Part shown: in pieces, positions 9,222 through 17,548 of the stretch | How positions within the stretch are numbered: the first letter of the stretch is position 1 | Layout: each line of letters starts with the position of its first letter | Assembly: GCF_024053505.1 (NCBI RefSeq) | Contig: NZ_JAMXQS010000006.1 | Coordinates: forward strand, 356,409-420,408 | DNA from: Mesorhizobium liriopis | GTDB lineage: Bacteria; Pseudomonadota; Alphaproteobacteria; Rhizobiales; Rhizobiaceae | Length of the DNA: 64,000 nucleotides | Reading direction: 5' to 3' | The notes under the pieces: model-generated | Database searches by the model: none | Seen by the model: the letters and a program-made list of their open reading frames with translations, nothing else | Told to the model about the DNA's origin: nothing | Made by a program: the position numbers and the translations under genes

Positions 9222-9389
9222 AAGATAGCGAGATTCTTAAATACTTACATAAATTCATTTAACTATGGTATTTATTGCTCTCTTTTTCGTGATCAAGTCA
9301 CTTTGAAACTAACCCTCCTAGTATTTCGTATTTAGCTATCGAGAACTACATGAAGTACTTCTCGCAGCGCAGCATGGAGGAACAAGTCG
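9222..9389. promoter_or_regulatory. AT-rich upstream region of the Gly-rich repeat gene
   Basis: This gap is strikingly AT-rich compared with the surrounding genes, with stretches such as taaatacttacataaatt and atggtatttattgc. It contains a short inverted repeat GTGA-N5-TCAC at 9289-9301. No canonical -35/-10 pair was convincing. It probably holds the promoter or regulator sites of the downstream secreted protein. The strong ribosome site GGAGGAA sits at its end, about eight bases before ATG 9390. Confidence 0.4.
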
Positions 9390-10262
9390 ATGGCGGCCAC
9401 CTGGTCCAAACTTGCCACTGCTTTTGCATGTGGCACACTCATTGCAAGCATACCCCTGACATCTTTTGCAGAAAGCCAAGCTGGTGCCAGCGGCGGCCGT
9501 AGCGGTGGCGGCGTGAGCGCTGGCGTCGGCGGCAACGGTCGTGGCGGCTTGGGCGTTGGCGTATCCGTCGGAGGCATCGGTGTCGGTGCATCGATCGGTG
9601 GCGGACAAGGTCTGAATGCCGGTGTCGGCGCTAGTGTAGGCGGCGCTAGTGGCGTCAATGCAGGCATCGGCGCTTCCGTCGGCGGCTCGAACGGAACGGG
9701 TGCCGGCGTCGGTGCCTCTGTGGGCGGCAGCGGCGGCGTCAATGCCGGTGTCGGCGCCTCCGTCGGCGGTTCACGCGGTACGAGCGCCGGTGTTGGTGCA
9801 TCCGTCGGCGGCTCCAGCGGTGTCAATGCCGGTGTTGGTGCGAATGTCGGCGGCGGTCGCGGTGTCGGCGCCGGCGTCGGTGCCAGCGTCGGCGGAAGCA
9901 GCGGTGTGAATGCGGGGGTCGGCGCGTCGGTCGGCGGGGGGCGGGGCATCTCGCTCGGCGCACTCTTGGGCATCGGCGGTCGCAACGGCGGTACTGGCAC
10001 TGGTGGGACTGGCGGAACCGGTGGAACTGGCGGAAACGGCACCGGTGGAGCCGGTGGCAATTCTGGCTCCGGTACCGGCGTCGGCACGGGTCAGAATAGT
10101 GTTGGCGACCGTGGCACGAGCCGCTCGCGATCGTTCGCTTTCAGCAACGAGAACGGCCGCACCAACGCCACCAAGATGAAGAAGCGCTGCGCGGATATCA
10201 TGGCCGATCCCGGCTCCTTCGATAGCGCACTTGTCGGGCTCTGCGCTGCAGCCGGGCGCTGA
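9390..10262 (+). CDS. Secreted glycine-rich protein with eight 14-residue repeats
   Basis: A 290-residue exported protein. A signal peptide (MAATWSKLATAFACGTLIAS, cleavage near LTSFA-ES) is followed by a Gly/Ser/Val-rich mature part. Residues 74-185 are eight tandem 14-residue repeats of the type GVNAGVGASVGGSx. A Gly/Thr tract (about 199-234) follows. The tail is non-repetitive and charged, with MKKRCADIMADPGSFDSALVGLC, holding the only two cysteines of the mature protein. Proteins with this layout occur in rhizobia, but I know of no assigned function. A cell-surface or matrix role is inference from export and repeats. The start is fixed by GGAGGAA upstream of ATG 9390, and an intrinsic terminator follows the stop. 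Confidence 0.85.
   Translation: MAATWSKLATAFACGTLIASIPLTSFAESQAGASGGRSGGGVSAGVGGNGRGGLGVGVSVGGIGVGASIGGGQGLNAGVGASVGGASGVNAGIGASVGGSNGTGAGVGASVGGSGGVNAGVGASVGGSRGTSAGVGASVGGSSGVNAGVGANVGGGRGVGAGVGASVGGSSGVNAGVGASVGGGRGISLGALLGIGGRNGGTGTGGTGGTGGTGGNGTGGAGGNSGSGTGVGTGQNSVGDRGTSRSRSFAFSNENGRTNATKMKKRCADIMADPGSFDSALVGLCAAAGR
9609..9944 (+). repeat. Eight tandem 42-bp coding repeats
   Basis: Eight perfectly spaced 42-bp units encode G[LVT][NGS]AG[VI]GA[SN]VGG[ASG][SNGR]. Units 1, 2, 4, 6 and 8 begin G(L/V)NAG, and units 3, 5 and 7 begin G(T/V)(G/S)AG. From unit 2 on the types alternate strictly, giving an 84-bp higher-order period. Spacing is exact although third codon positions vary (for example gtcggc against gttggt). 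A lower-complexity Gly/Thr tract follows at 9984-10091. Confidence 0.9.
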
Positions 10263-10280
10263 TATCAACATCAACAGAGA

Positions 10281-10308
10281 GGCCCGCTCACCCAGCGGGC
10301 CTTTTTCT
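10281..10308 (+). terminator. Intrinsic terminator of the Gly-rich repeat gene
   Basis: Stem ggcccgct (10281-10288) pairs with agcgggcc (10294-10301), followed by a run of T. It lies 18 bp after the stop codon and before the ABC-F start, so the two genes are separate units. Confidence 0.88.
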
Positions 10309-10359
10309 TTGTCGGCACGCATACTTGCGCGGTCGGCCTGGGCCGGTGCAAAAGCGGCC

Positions 10360-12237
10360 ATGCTCGCGATCAACGACCTATCCCTGCGCATTGCCGGCCG
10401 GCTTCTGCTCGACCATGCCAACCTATCATTGCCAGCCGGCACCAAGGCCGGGTTGGTGGGGCGCAACGGCACGGGCAAGACCACGCTTTTCCGCGCCATC
10501 ACCGGCGATCTCGCCTCGGAAAGCGGCACGGTGGAACTGCCCAAGGGGCTGCGCATCGGCCAGGTCGCACAGGAAGCGCCGGGCACGGAAGAGTCTTTGA
10601 TCGAGATCGTGCTGAAAGCCGACAAGGAACGTCTGGCGCTGATGCACGAAGCCGAGACCGCCACGGACGCTCACCGCATCGCCGAGATCCAGATCCGGCT
10701 CGCCGATATCGACGCACACTCGGCCGAATCGCGCGCGGCCACTATCCTCGCCGGCTTGGGCTTCGACGATGCCGCGCAGAAGCGGCCTGCCTCATCCTTC
10801 TCCGGCGGCTGGCGTATGCGCGTGGCACTCGCCTCCGTGCTCTTCGCCCAGCCCGATCTTCTGCTTCTCGATGAGCCGACCAATTACCTCGATCTCGAAG
10901 GCACGTTGTGGCTCGAAAATTACGTCGCGAAATATCCGCATACGGTTCTCCTGATCAGCCACGACCGCGACCTTCTCAACAACGCGGTCAGCTCCATCGT
11001 CCATCTCGACGCGCAGAAGCTGACATGGTGGCGCGGCAACTATGACAGCTTCGAGCGGCAGCTGGAGGAAAGCCAGGTTCTGCAGGAAAAGAGCCGCGTG
11101 AAGCAGGAAGCGCAGCGCAAGCACCTGCAAAGCTTCGTGGACCGGTTCCGAGCGAAGGCATCCAAGGCGCGCCAGGCACAGTCACGCATCAAGGCACTGG
11201 AGCGCATGAAGCCGATCGCCTCGGTGACCCACGACACCGTGCGGCCCTTCTCGTTTCCCGAGCCGGCGAAAGTGGTCGCCTCGCCCATCGTCGCGATGAA
11301 CAATGTCTCGGTCGGCTACACGGCCGGCAAGCCGATCCTGAAGAACCTGACCCTGCGCATCGACGCCGACGACCGTATCGCGCTGCTCGGCGCCAACGGC
11401 AACGGCAAGTCGACCTTCGCCAAGCTTCTGGCCGGACGCCTCACGCAGGAGGCGGGCTCGATCACGCTGGCGCCGGGTCTCAAGGTTTCGATCTTCGCAC
11501 AACATCAGCTCGATGATCTGAGGCCGGAAGAAAACGCTTATGAGCATGTCCGCCGCCTGATGCCGGATTCGCCCGAGTCAAAGGCGCGCGCCAAGGTCGC
11601 GCAGTTCGGTCTTTCGACGGAGAAGATGAACACCAAGGCCAAGGAACTGTCGGGCGGCGAGAAAGCGCGTCTGCTGATGGGCCTCGCCGCCTTCGACGGT
11701 CCGAACCTTTTCATCCTCGACGAGCCGACCAACCACCTCGATATCGACAGCCGCGAACAGCTGATCGTGGCGCTCAATGATTTCCCCGGCGCGGTCATCC
11801 TCGTCAGCCACGACCGTCACCTGCTGGAAGCCACCGCCGACCGGCTCTGGCTCGTCAAGGACGGCACCGTCGCGCCCTATGACGGAGACATGGACGATTA
11901 CCGCCAGCTGGTGACGGGCTCTTCCGCCGACCGCCGCGAGAAGCGCGAAGCAGACAAAAACTCGAAAGCCGACAAGCGACGCGAGGCCGCGCAACGCCGC
12001 GCCGCCAACGAGCCGCTCGCCAAGGAAATCAAGGCGACGGAAGCCTTGATCGAACGCCTGCGCAAGCGTGTCGGCCTGATCGAGACGGAGCTGAACGACC
12101 CCGCCCTCTACGAACGCGACGCAGCCAAAGCGACCAAACTCGCCAAGGAACGGGCCGAGCTCGCCAGCTCCATCGATGGCCACGAGGAGCGCTGGCTGGA
12201 GCTTTCGGCGAAATACGAAGAAGCGGTCGCCGTCTAG
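10360..12237 (+). CDS. ABC-F family ATPase (ribosome-associated, Uup/YheS-like)
   Basis: A 625-residue soluble protein with two ATP-binding cassettes and no membrane domain. Cassette 1 has Walker A GRNGTGKTT (residues 34-42), signature SSFSGGWRMRVA and Walker B LLLLDEPTNYLD. Cassette 2 has GANGNGKST, ELSGGEKARLL and FILDEPTNHLD. Between them is the charged helical linker (about ERQLEESQVLQEKSRVKQEA) that in ABC-F proteins reaches into the ribosomal P/E region. The C-terminus is a Lys/Glu-rich coiled coil like that of Uup. The role is probably translation factor or DNA-linked function. The start at ATG 10360 follows the terminator of the previous gene; an in-frame ATG at 10231 lies upstream of that terminator and is rejected. 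Confidence 0.92.
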   Translation: MLAINDLSLRIAGRLLLDHANLSLPAGTKAGLVGRNGTGKTTLFRAITGDLASESGTVELPKGLRIGQVAQEAPGTEESLIEIVLKADKERLALMHEAETATDAHRIAEIQIRLADIDAHSAESRAATILAGLGFDDAAQKRPASSFSGGWRMRVALASVLFAQPDLLLLDEPTNYLDLEGTLWLENYVAKYPHTVLLISHDRDLLNNAVSSIVHLDAQKLTWWRGNYDSFERQLEESQVLQEKSRVKQEAQRKHLQSFVDRFRAKASKARQAQSRIKALERMKPIASVTHDTVRPFSFPEPAKVVASPIVAMNNVSVGYTAGKPILKNLTLRIDADDRIALLGANGNGKSTFAKLLAGRLTQEAGSITLAPGLKVSIFAQHQLDDLRPEENAYEHVRRLMPDSPESKARAKVAQFGLSTEKMNTKAKELSGGEKARLLMGLAAFDGPNLFILDEPTNHLDIDSREQLIVALNDFPGAVILVSHDRHLLEATADRLWLVKDGTVAPYDGDMDDYRQLVTGSSADRREKREADKNSKADKRREAAQRRAANEPLAKEIKATEALIERLRKRVGLIETELNDPALYERDAAKATKLAKERAELASSIDGHEERWLELSAKYEEAVAV

Positions 12238-12257
12238 CTACCGCCTCCCTCGAAAGC

Positions 12258-14066
12258 CTAGTTCGTCGGCTCGTTCGTCTGCGCATATTTGCCAACCAGT
12301 TCGCCCTTGGCCACGACATGGCCTTTGACGAGATTCAATATCTCGTCACGGTTGGCGCCCAGCGGGGCGTCGAGCATCGTATCCAATGCCAGAACCTGAA
12401 TATGATAATGGTGGGCCGGATCGCCGACCGGCGGGCGCGGGCCGCGATAGGCGACATAGTTCGCCGAGCCCCGCCCCTGCATGATGCCCTTTGTCGTGTC
12501 CCCATCGAGGCGGTCACGCTCCGGCAGTGCTTCCGGCAATTCGATCGTGGACGCAGGAATGTTCCACGCCACCCAATGCACGGTCGGCTTCTGCGGCGCG
12601 TCGGGGTCTTCCATGATGATAGCGTAGGATACGGCGCCCTCCACGCGATTCCATTTGAGAGGAATCGAAATGCCTTGACCATATTCCGTGTAGGCGAACG
12701 GAATGTCGCCATCGGCCGCAAAAGCCGGGGAAGAGACGTCGACCTTTGCATCGGTCTTGGCAGCCGTTTCCGGGCGTGCATTCGCTAGCGCCATATTCGT
12801 GCCCTGCGATGTCTGCGCCGTTGTCCAGTCGGCCGGCACCTGTTTCGGCGTGTAGTCGGCGGAGGCGCCATCCTTCACGACACGATAAAGGATGCCGTTG
12901 GTGTCATCCGAGAACAGCAGCGCGCCATCCTTGGCGACCGCCATACCGACGAGCCGGCCGTAATTCTTCGTGCCGTCCTCGCTCAGGAAACCGGTGATGA
13001 ACGGCTCAACCTTGGTTGCCTGCCCGTTCTCATCGAAACGCACGCGGACGACCTCGTAGCCCGACGCAGGCTTGCGGTTCCAAGAGCCGCGCAGAGCGAC
13101 GAACGCGTCGTTGGCGACCTCGTCGCCCATGCGTCCGCCGCCCGAATGGAACGCCCACTCCATGCCGGCCGAATGGGCCGTATACATCAGCGCCGGGTTC
13201 GTGCTGCCTTTGGCCCATTCGGCATTCGACAAACCGCCCTGCGGTTCGAGCTGCGGATACTCCTTGCCGTCCTCCATCACATAGGGCCAGCCATAGCGCT
13301 TGCCGAACTCGACCTTGTTGACCTCTTCCTGCTGCAGATCGTTGCCGAGATAATCGATGCCCTGATCCCAGGTCCACAGCTCGCCGGTGACCGGGTGCCA
13401 GCCATAGCCGATGGCATCGCGCAGGCCGGTCGCCACGATAGAGCGCTGCTTGCCATCCGGGCTCACGCGCAGAAGTGCAGCACTCTCCTGGCTGGATTCG
13501 TTGCAGGTGTTGCAGGTCGAGCCGACCTGCACATAGAGCCAGCCATCAGGCCCCACCTTCATGCTGCGATTATAGTGCTGTCCGCTGTCGGGCAGGTCCT
13601 TCACGATCCGCTGCAATTCGCCGACCTTGCCGTCCTCGGCGATGTCGGCCACGAAAACCTCCCGCGCGCTCGCCGCGTAGAGCTTGTTCTCGTGGACGGT
13701 AACACCGTAGATCGCAGGTCGCTTGGCGACCACCTCCGGCGCTTCGTCGGCCACCCCGTCACCGTCCCGGTCACGCAGGCGGATGACGTCGCCTGTGCTG
13801 TTGCGGTTGATGTAGATGTCGCCATTCTCGGCCACCTCGACATAGCGCGCATTGCCGAGGTCCTTGGCGAAGACGCTGACCGAGTAGCCGGCAGTCACTT
13901 TCAGGCTTTTCACGAAGTCCGGGCCCGGCACGGTCGGCTTGGTCTCGAAGATATAGGTTTCGATCTGAGGCAGCTGGTCGTCATCGCCGACAGTCTGCGC
14001 GAGAGCCAGTTGCGATGTTACCGCCAGAAGACCGAGCGCGAGGGCAAGTGAGCGTTTCAAATCCAT
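12258..14066 (-). CDS. PQQ-dependent sugar dehydrogenase-like protein fused to a YbhB/YbcL (PEBP) domain
   Basis: A 602-residue exported protein with a signal peptide (MDLKRSLALALGLLAVTSQ, cleavage near LALA-QT). Residues about 45-405 form a soluble glucose/sorbosone dehydrogenase-type beta-propeller: VEVAENGDIYINRN, a Ca-binding-like DRDGDGVAD at 100-107, VGPDGWLYVQVGST, LRDAIGYGWHPVTGELW, and a CNTC motif at 185-188. After a linker, residues about 450-595 carry a phosphatidylethanolamine-binding-like YbhB domain (MEDPDAPQKPTVHWVAWNIP, YRGPRPPVGDPAHHYH). Function would be periplasmic oxidation of a sugar-like substrate; the role of the PEBP part is unknown. A GGAGGA site directly precedes ATG 14066. 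The gene is convergent with the ABC-F gene and 64 bp downstream of holC. Confidence 0.85.
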   Translation of the reverse strand: MDLKRSLALALGLLAVTSQLALAQTVGDDDQLPQIETYIFETKPTVPGPDFVKSLKVTAGYSVSVFAKDLGNARYVEVAENGDIYINRNSTGDVIRLRDRDGDGVADEAPEVVAKRPAIYGVTVHENKLYAASAREVFVADIAEDGKVGELQRIVKDLPDSGQHYNRSMKVGPDGWLYVQVGSTCNTCNESSQESAALLRVSPDGKQRSIVATGLRDAIGYGWHPVTGELWTWDQGIDYLGNDLQQEEVNKVEFGKRYGWPYVMEDGKEYPQLEPQGGLSNAEWAKGSTNPALMYTAHSAGMEWAFHSGGGRMGDEVANDAFVALRGSWNRKPASGYEVVRVRFDENGQATKVEPFITGFLSEDGTKNYGRLVGMAVAKDGALLFSDDTNGILYRVVKDGASADYTPKQVPADWTTAQTSQGTNMALANARPETAAKTDAKVDVSSPAFAADGDIPFAYTEYGQGISIPLKWNRVEGAVSYAIIMEDPDAPQKPTVHWVAWNIPASTIELPEALPERDRLDGDTTKGIMQGRGSANYVAYRGPRPPVGDPAHHYHIQVLALDTMLDAPLGANRDEILNLVKGHVVAKGELVGKYAQTNEPTN

Positions 14067-14130
14067 CTCCTCCGAATTGCCGGCGGAGATAGCGTGAGAG
14101 GGCGAGCCGCCTAGGGCGCTCGCGAGAAGT

Positions 14131-14580
14131 TCAGGCCTTGCGTTCCCATCGGCGGTCTGCCGTCTGCTGCCAGTAGGTCACGTCGTGCCCGGCATCCTTC
14201 ATCACCTTCCAATGCCGCCGCGCACCTTCGAGCTGCTGCTGATCGTGCCCGTCGAACAGAAACACTGCCCTCTCATAGGCCTCCAGACCCGAAGGCTCCG
14301 CGTTGTCGACGAGAAAGCGCACCTGCGCGCCGTTCGGATTGACCGGTTCGGTCGAAAGAATGATCGGCTGACGATCGGGATGAGGGTCGCGGTCCGTGCC
14401 ATGCGCGAGAAAGGAATCGTCGCGAAACGTCCAGAGATGCGCGTCCAGCGCATCACGCCGCTCCGTCGAGCCACACTGTACGGCAACGCGCCAGCCGCGC
14501 TTCAGGCTGCGCTCGAGAAGGCCCGGCAGCGCATCCTCGAGCGTCGACTCGGTGAGATGATAGAAGAGGACTTCCGTCAT
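14131..14580 (-). CDS. holC: DNA polymerase III chi subunit
   Basis: Clamp-loader accessory subunit that links DNA polymerase III to single-stranded DNA-binding protein. The 149-residue protein starts [10 protein letters not shown] and has the family features [33 protein letters not shown] and the [18 protein letters not shown] segment. The start at ATG 14580 overlaps the pepA stop as ATGA, the usual pepA-holC arrangement, and means translational coupling. Upstream in-frame codons lie inside pepA and are rejected. Confidence 0.93.
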   Translation of the reverse strand: MTEVLFYHLTESTLEDALPGLLERSLKRGWRVAVQCGSTERRDALDAHLWTFRDDSFLAHGTDRDPHPDRQPIILSTEPVNPNGAQVRFLVDNAEPSGLEAYERAVFLFDGHDQQQLEGARRHWKVMKDAGHDVTYWQQTADRRWERKA

Positions 14581-16091
14581 GCCGTGTTTTTGGCAGTCTC
14601 GTAATTGTCCGCCACGAAGCGGTCGAGCAGCCGGACGCCGAAGCCCGAACCCCAGGACTGGTTGATCTCGTTCGACGGCGAGCCCATCGCCGTGCCCGCG
14701 ATGTCGAGGTGCGCCCAAGGCGTGTCCTTGACGAAGCGCTTGAGGAACTGGGCTGCCGTGATCGAGCCACCGTAACGGCCACCGATATTCTTCATGTCGG
14801 CATTCTTGGAATCGATCAGCTTGTCATAGTCGGGGCCCATCGGCATCCGCCACACGCGCTCGTCGGTGGCGAGGCCTGCCGCAGTCAGGCGCTGTGCCAA
14901 TTCGTCATCGTTGGAAAACAGGCCGGCATGCAGCTGGCCGAGCGCCACGAGAATGGCACCCGTCAGCGTCGCCAGATCGATCATCAGCTGCGGCTGGAAG
15001 CGGTCATTGGTGTACCAGAGCGCGTCCGCCAGCACGAGGCGGCCCTCGGCGTCCGTGTTCAGCACCTCGATGGTCTGGCCCGACATGGATGAGACGATAT
15101 CGCCGGGCCGCTGCGCGTCGCCGCTGACCATGTTCTCGACGCAGCCGATGACGCCGACGACGTTGGCCTTCGCCTTGCGGCCGGCAAGCGCTCGCATCAG
15201 GCCGAGCACGGCGGCGGCACCGCCCATGTCGCCCTTCATGTCTTCCATGCCGGCGGCCGGCTTCATCGAGTTGCCGCCCGTGTCGAACACCACGCCCTTG
15301 CCAACGAAAGCGACGGGCTTCTCGTCGCCACCGCCCTTCCACTGCATGACGGCCAGCCGGCCCGGCTGGGTCGAGCCGCGCGAGACGCCGAGCAATGCAC
15401 CCATGCCGAGCTCGTGCATCTCTTCTTCAGTCAGCACTTCGACCTCGACGCCGAATTCGCGCAACGCTTCGGCGTGGCCCGAGAGTTCCAGGGGGCCGAG
15501 ATGGTTGGCCGGCTCGTTGACGAGATCGCGCGCCAGATGCACGCCCTCGGCAACCGCCCTCACCGCGGCGAAGGCCCGCTCGGCGGCTGCAGCGTCGGAA
15601 ACGTGAATGGTCACGGAAGCCGCTTCGCCGCTTTTCGCGCCGTCCGCCTTCTCGCCCTCATCCTTCCTGGTCTTGTATTTGTCGAAGCTGTAGGCGCGCA
15701 GCAGGATGCCGGCCGCGAGCTGCGCAGCGTCCTCGGCGCTCACATCCACGCCCTCGACGCTCGCGACGATCGATATCTTGGCGCCCTTGCGCAATTGGCT
15801 GCCGGCCACCCCGCCGAGCTTCAGCCATGCATGGTCGTTCAGCGCATCGGCCTTGCCGGTGCCGATGGCGATCAGACGGTCGGGGCCGTTCTCCACTGGC
15901 GCGATCAGTTCGAGCACCGCGCCGAACTTGCCTGAAAATTCGGCGACCCCAGACGCTCGACGCAGCGCTCCGCTGCCGTCGGCGGCCCGCCCCTCCGCGC
16001 TCAGCGCACCACCGTCTCCCGCCAATACGATGACGGAGCCACTCTGCGGGGCTGGCGATGAAGCGAAGGCGATGGTGGGAAGCTGGGCCAT
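14577..16091 (-). CDS. pepA: Leucyl (cytosol) aminopeptidase
   Basis: M17-family dimetal aminopeptidase that releases N-terminal residues from peptides in the cytoplasm. The C-terminal catalytic domain has the metal-site segments [15 protein letters not shown] and the signature [14 protein letters not shown]. The N-terminal macro-like domain covers roughly the first 170 residues. The 504-residue length is normal. The first gene of pepA-holC, divergent from lptF across about 270 bp that should carry both promoters. In several proteobacteria PepA also binds DNA; nothing here shows that. Confidence 0.97.
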   Translation of the reverse strand: MAQLPTIAFASSPAPQSGSVIVLAGDGGALSAEGRAADGSGALRRASGVAEFSGKFGAVLELIAPVENGPDRLIAIGTGKADALNDHAWLKLGGVAGSQLRKGAKISIVASVEGVDVSAEDAAQLAAGILLRAYSFDKYKTRKDEGEKADGAKSGEAASVTIHVSDAAAAERAFAAVRAVAEGVHLARDLVNEPANHLGPLELSGHAEALREFGVEVEVLTEEEMHELGMGALLGVSRGSTQPGRLAVMQWKGGGDEKPVAFVGKGVVFDTGGNSMKPAAGMEDMKGDMGGAAAVLGLMRALAGRKAKANVVGVIGCVENMVSGDAQRPGDIVSSMSGQTIEVLNTDAEGRLVLADALWYTNDRFQPQLMIDLATLTGAILVALGQLHAGLFSNDDELAQRLTAAGLATDERVWRMPMGPDYDKLIDSKNADMKNIGGRYGGSITAAQFLKRFVKDTPWAHLDIAGTAMGSPSNEINQSWGSGFGVRLLDRFVADNYETAKNTA

Positions 16092-16360
16092 GCAATGTCC
16101 TTTTGCAGCGCACGAAATTGCGCCGTGAAGCGGCGCGACTTTCGCCTTTTTCCTTTGATTTGCAAGCGGGGTGCGCCCGTCGATCCAATCGTTTACCGTT
16201 TGTGAACCATGACTCTTCCCGCTTTCTTCACCATTCGAGAACAGTTTGACTTAACTTGGTCGGGCCCTCCCCGGCCAAGGATGAACGGTTGTGCAGTGCG
16301 AAATCAGCGCTTAAATGCGCGCTCGGCTGCAAAGCCTTTGAAGCTGGAAACACGAGCAGG

Positions 16361-17548
16361 ATGAACGTCGCCGAAAACTACATCCTGCGCCGCGTTTTCG
16401 TTTTCTTCGCAGGCACCCTGCTCTGGACGCTCGCCATCGTCTGGACGACGCAGGTCCTCGCGCGCATCGATCTCGTCACCGACAGCGGTCAATCGGCGCT
16501 GGCCTTCTTTCAGGTCGCAACGCTGATCCTGCCTTCGATCATCCCGCTTGTCGTCGCCTTCGCCATCCTCATCGCGGTGAGCCAGACACTGGCCGCGATG
16601 AATTCCGACTCCGAACTGATGGTGTTCGCGGCCGCCGGCAGCCCGCGCACCACCGTCATTCGACCCATCATCCTGCTCGCAGTGTTTGCAAGCCTGCTGG
16701 CGCTTTTCGTCGACAACAGCATCGACCCCTATGCACGCCAGAAGAGCCGCGAATTGGTAGCTGCCGCGCGCGCCGATCTGCTTTCGCTGGTCATTCAGGA
16801 AGGTACGTTCCGCAAGGTCGAGGACGGGCTTTACGTGCAGATCGCCCGCCGACTGCCCGACGGGCGCCTGGGCGGCATCTTCATTTCCGACACCCGCACC
16901 GAAGGCGTGAACCTCGTCTATTACGCCAAGGACGGCGCGGTGACGAAGCAGGACAACAAGAACATCCTCGTCATGCAGGATGGTGAGGTGCAGCGGAAAA
17001 CAGCGGAAGGCGATGTGTCGATCATCCGCTTCGATTCGAACGCCTTCGACCTTTCCGCCTTCGCACCAGGCAGCGGCGAAGTGCGCCTGTTGCCCAAGGA
17101 TCGCACGCTCGGTTATCTCTTCAATCCCGATCCGAACGACAAATATTTCCAGTCCACTCCCCAGGCGTTCACCGCGGAAATCCATCGGCGCCTGACGGAA
17201 TGGATCTATCCGCTGGTCTTCGCGATGATCGCACTGGCCGTCGCCGGGTCGCCGCGATCCGCTCGCGAACAGCGGCTTCATCCCCTGCTGACGGCTTCGG
17301 TCATCGCGCTCTTCGAGCGCTGGCTGGGCTTCTTCTTCGCCGATCAGACCCAGTCGCATCCCGGGATGGCGTTCCTCGTTTATCTCGTGCCGATCGGTGC
17401 CATCGTGGTTTCCGGCCTTTTCATCCTGTTCAACAGGCCGATGGAGCTGCCGACCTCGACCGTCGAGCGCGTCGTGGCTCAGTTTCGCCGCTGGAATGAT
17501 CGCTTCAACGCCTGGCGCTGGGGCAAGGCTGCGGGAGGCACCGCCTGA
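16361..17548 (+). CDS. lptF: LPS export ABC transporter permease LptF
   Basis: One of the two inner-membrane permeases of the LptB2FG extractor, which pulls lipopolysaccharide from the inner membrane. The 395-residue protein shows three N-terminal hydrophobic spans (for example VFVFFAGTLLWTLAIVW and FFQVATLILPSIIPLVV), a periplasmic beta-jellyroll of about 150 residues (QEGTFRKVEDGLYVQIA ...), and three C-terminal spans. The LptF/LptG family trait MNSDSELMVFAAAG, a cytoplasmic coupling helix, is present. ATG 16361 with AGCAGG upstream aligns with the family N-terminus MNVAENYILRRVF. Longer in-frame starts lack a site. It overlaps lptG by one base. Confidence 0.95.
   Translation: MNVAENYILRRVFVFFAGTLLWTLAIVWTTQVLARIDLVTDSGQSALAFFQVATLILPSIIPLVVAFAILIAVSQTLAAMNSDSELMVFAAAGSPRTTVIRPIILLAVFASLLALFVDNSIDPYARQKSRELVAAARADLLSLVIQEGTFRKVEDGLYVQIARRLPDGRLGGIFISDTRTEGVNLVYYAKDGAVTKQDNKNILVMQDGEVQRKTAEGDVSIIRFDSNAFDLSAFAPGSGEVRLLPKDRTLGYLFNPDPNDKYFQSTPQAFTAEIHRRLTEWIYPLVFAMIALAVAGSPRSAREQRLHPLLTASVIALFERWLGFFFADQTQSHPGMAFLVYLVPIGAIVVSGLFILFNRPMELPTSTVERVVAQFRRWNDRFNAWRWGKAAGGTA

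Noticed and set aside
9289..9301. GTGA-N5-TCAC as a CRP or FNR site
   Set aside because: CRP requires six central bases (TGTGA-N6-TCACA) and FNR TTGAT-N4-ATCAA, so the spacing and flanks do not fit.
9350..9502. Small Cys/His-rich frame just before and over the start of the Gly-rich gene
   Set aside because: It overlaps the strong GGAGGAA site and signal peptide of the real gene, has no own ribosome site and is out of frame.
9609..9944. CRISPR-like array from the regular 42-bp spacing
   Set aside because: The repeats are coding, contiguous without spacers, and in frame within a signal-peptide protein.
14581..14718. Longer N-terminus for holC
   Set aside because: The upstream codons lie within pepA and the overlap ATGA fixes the normal start.
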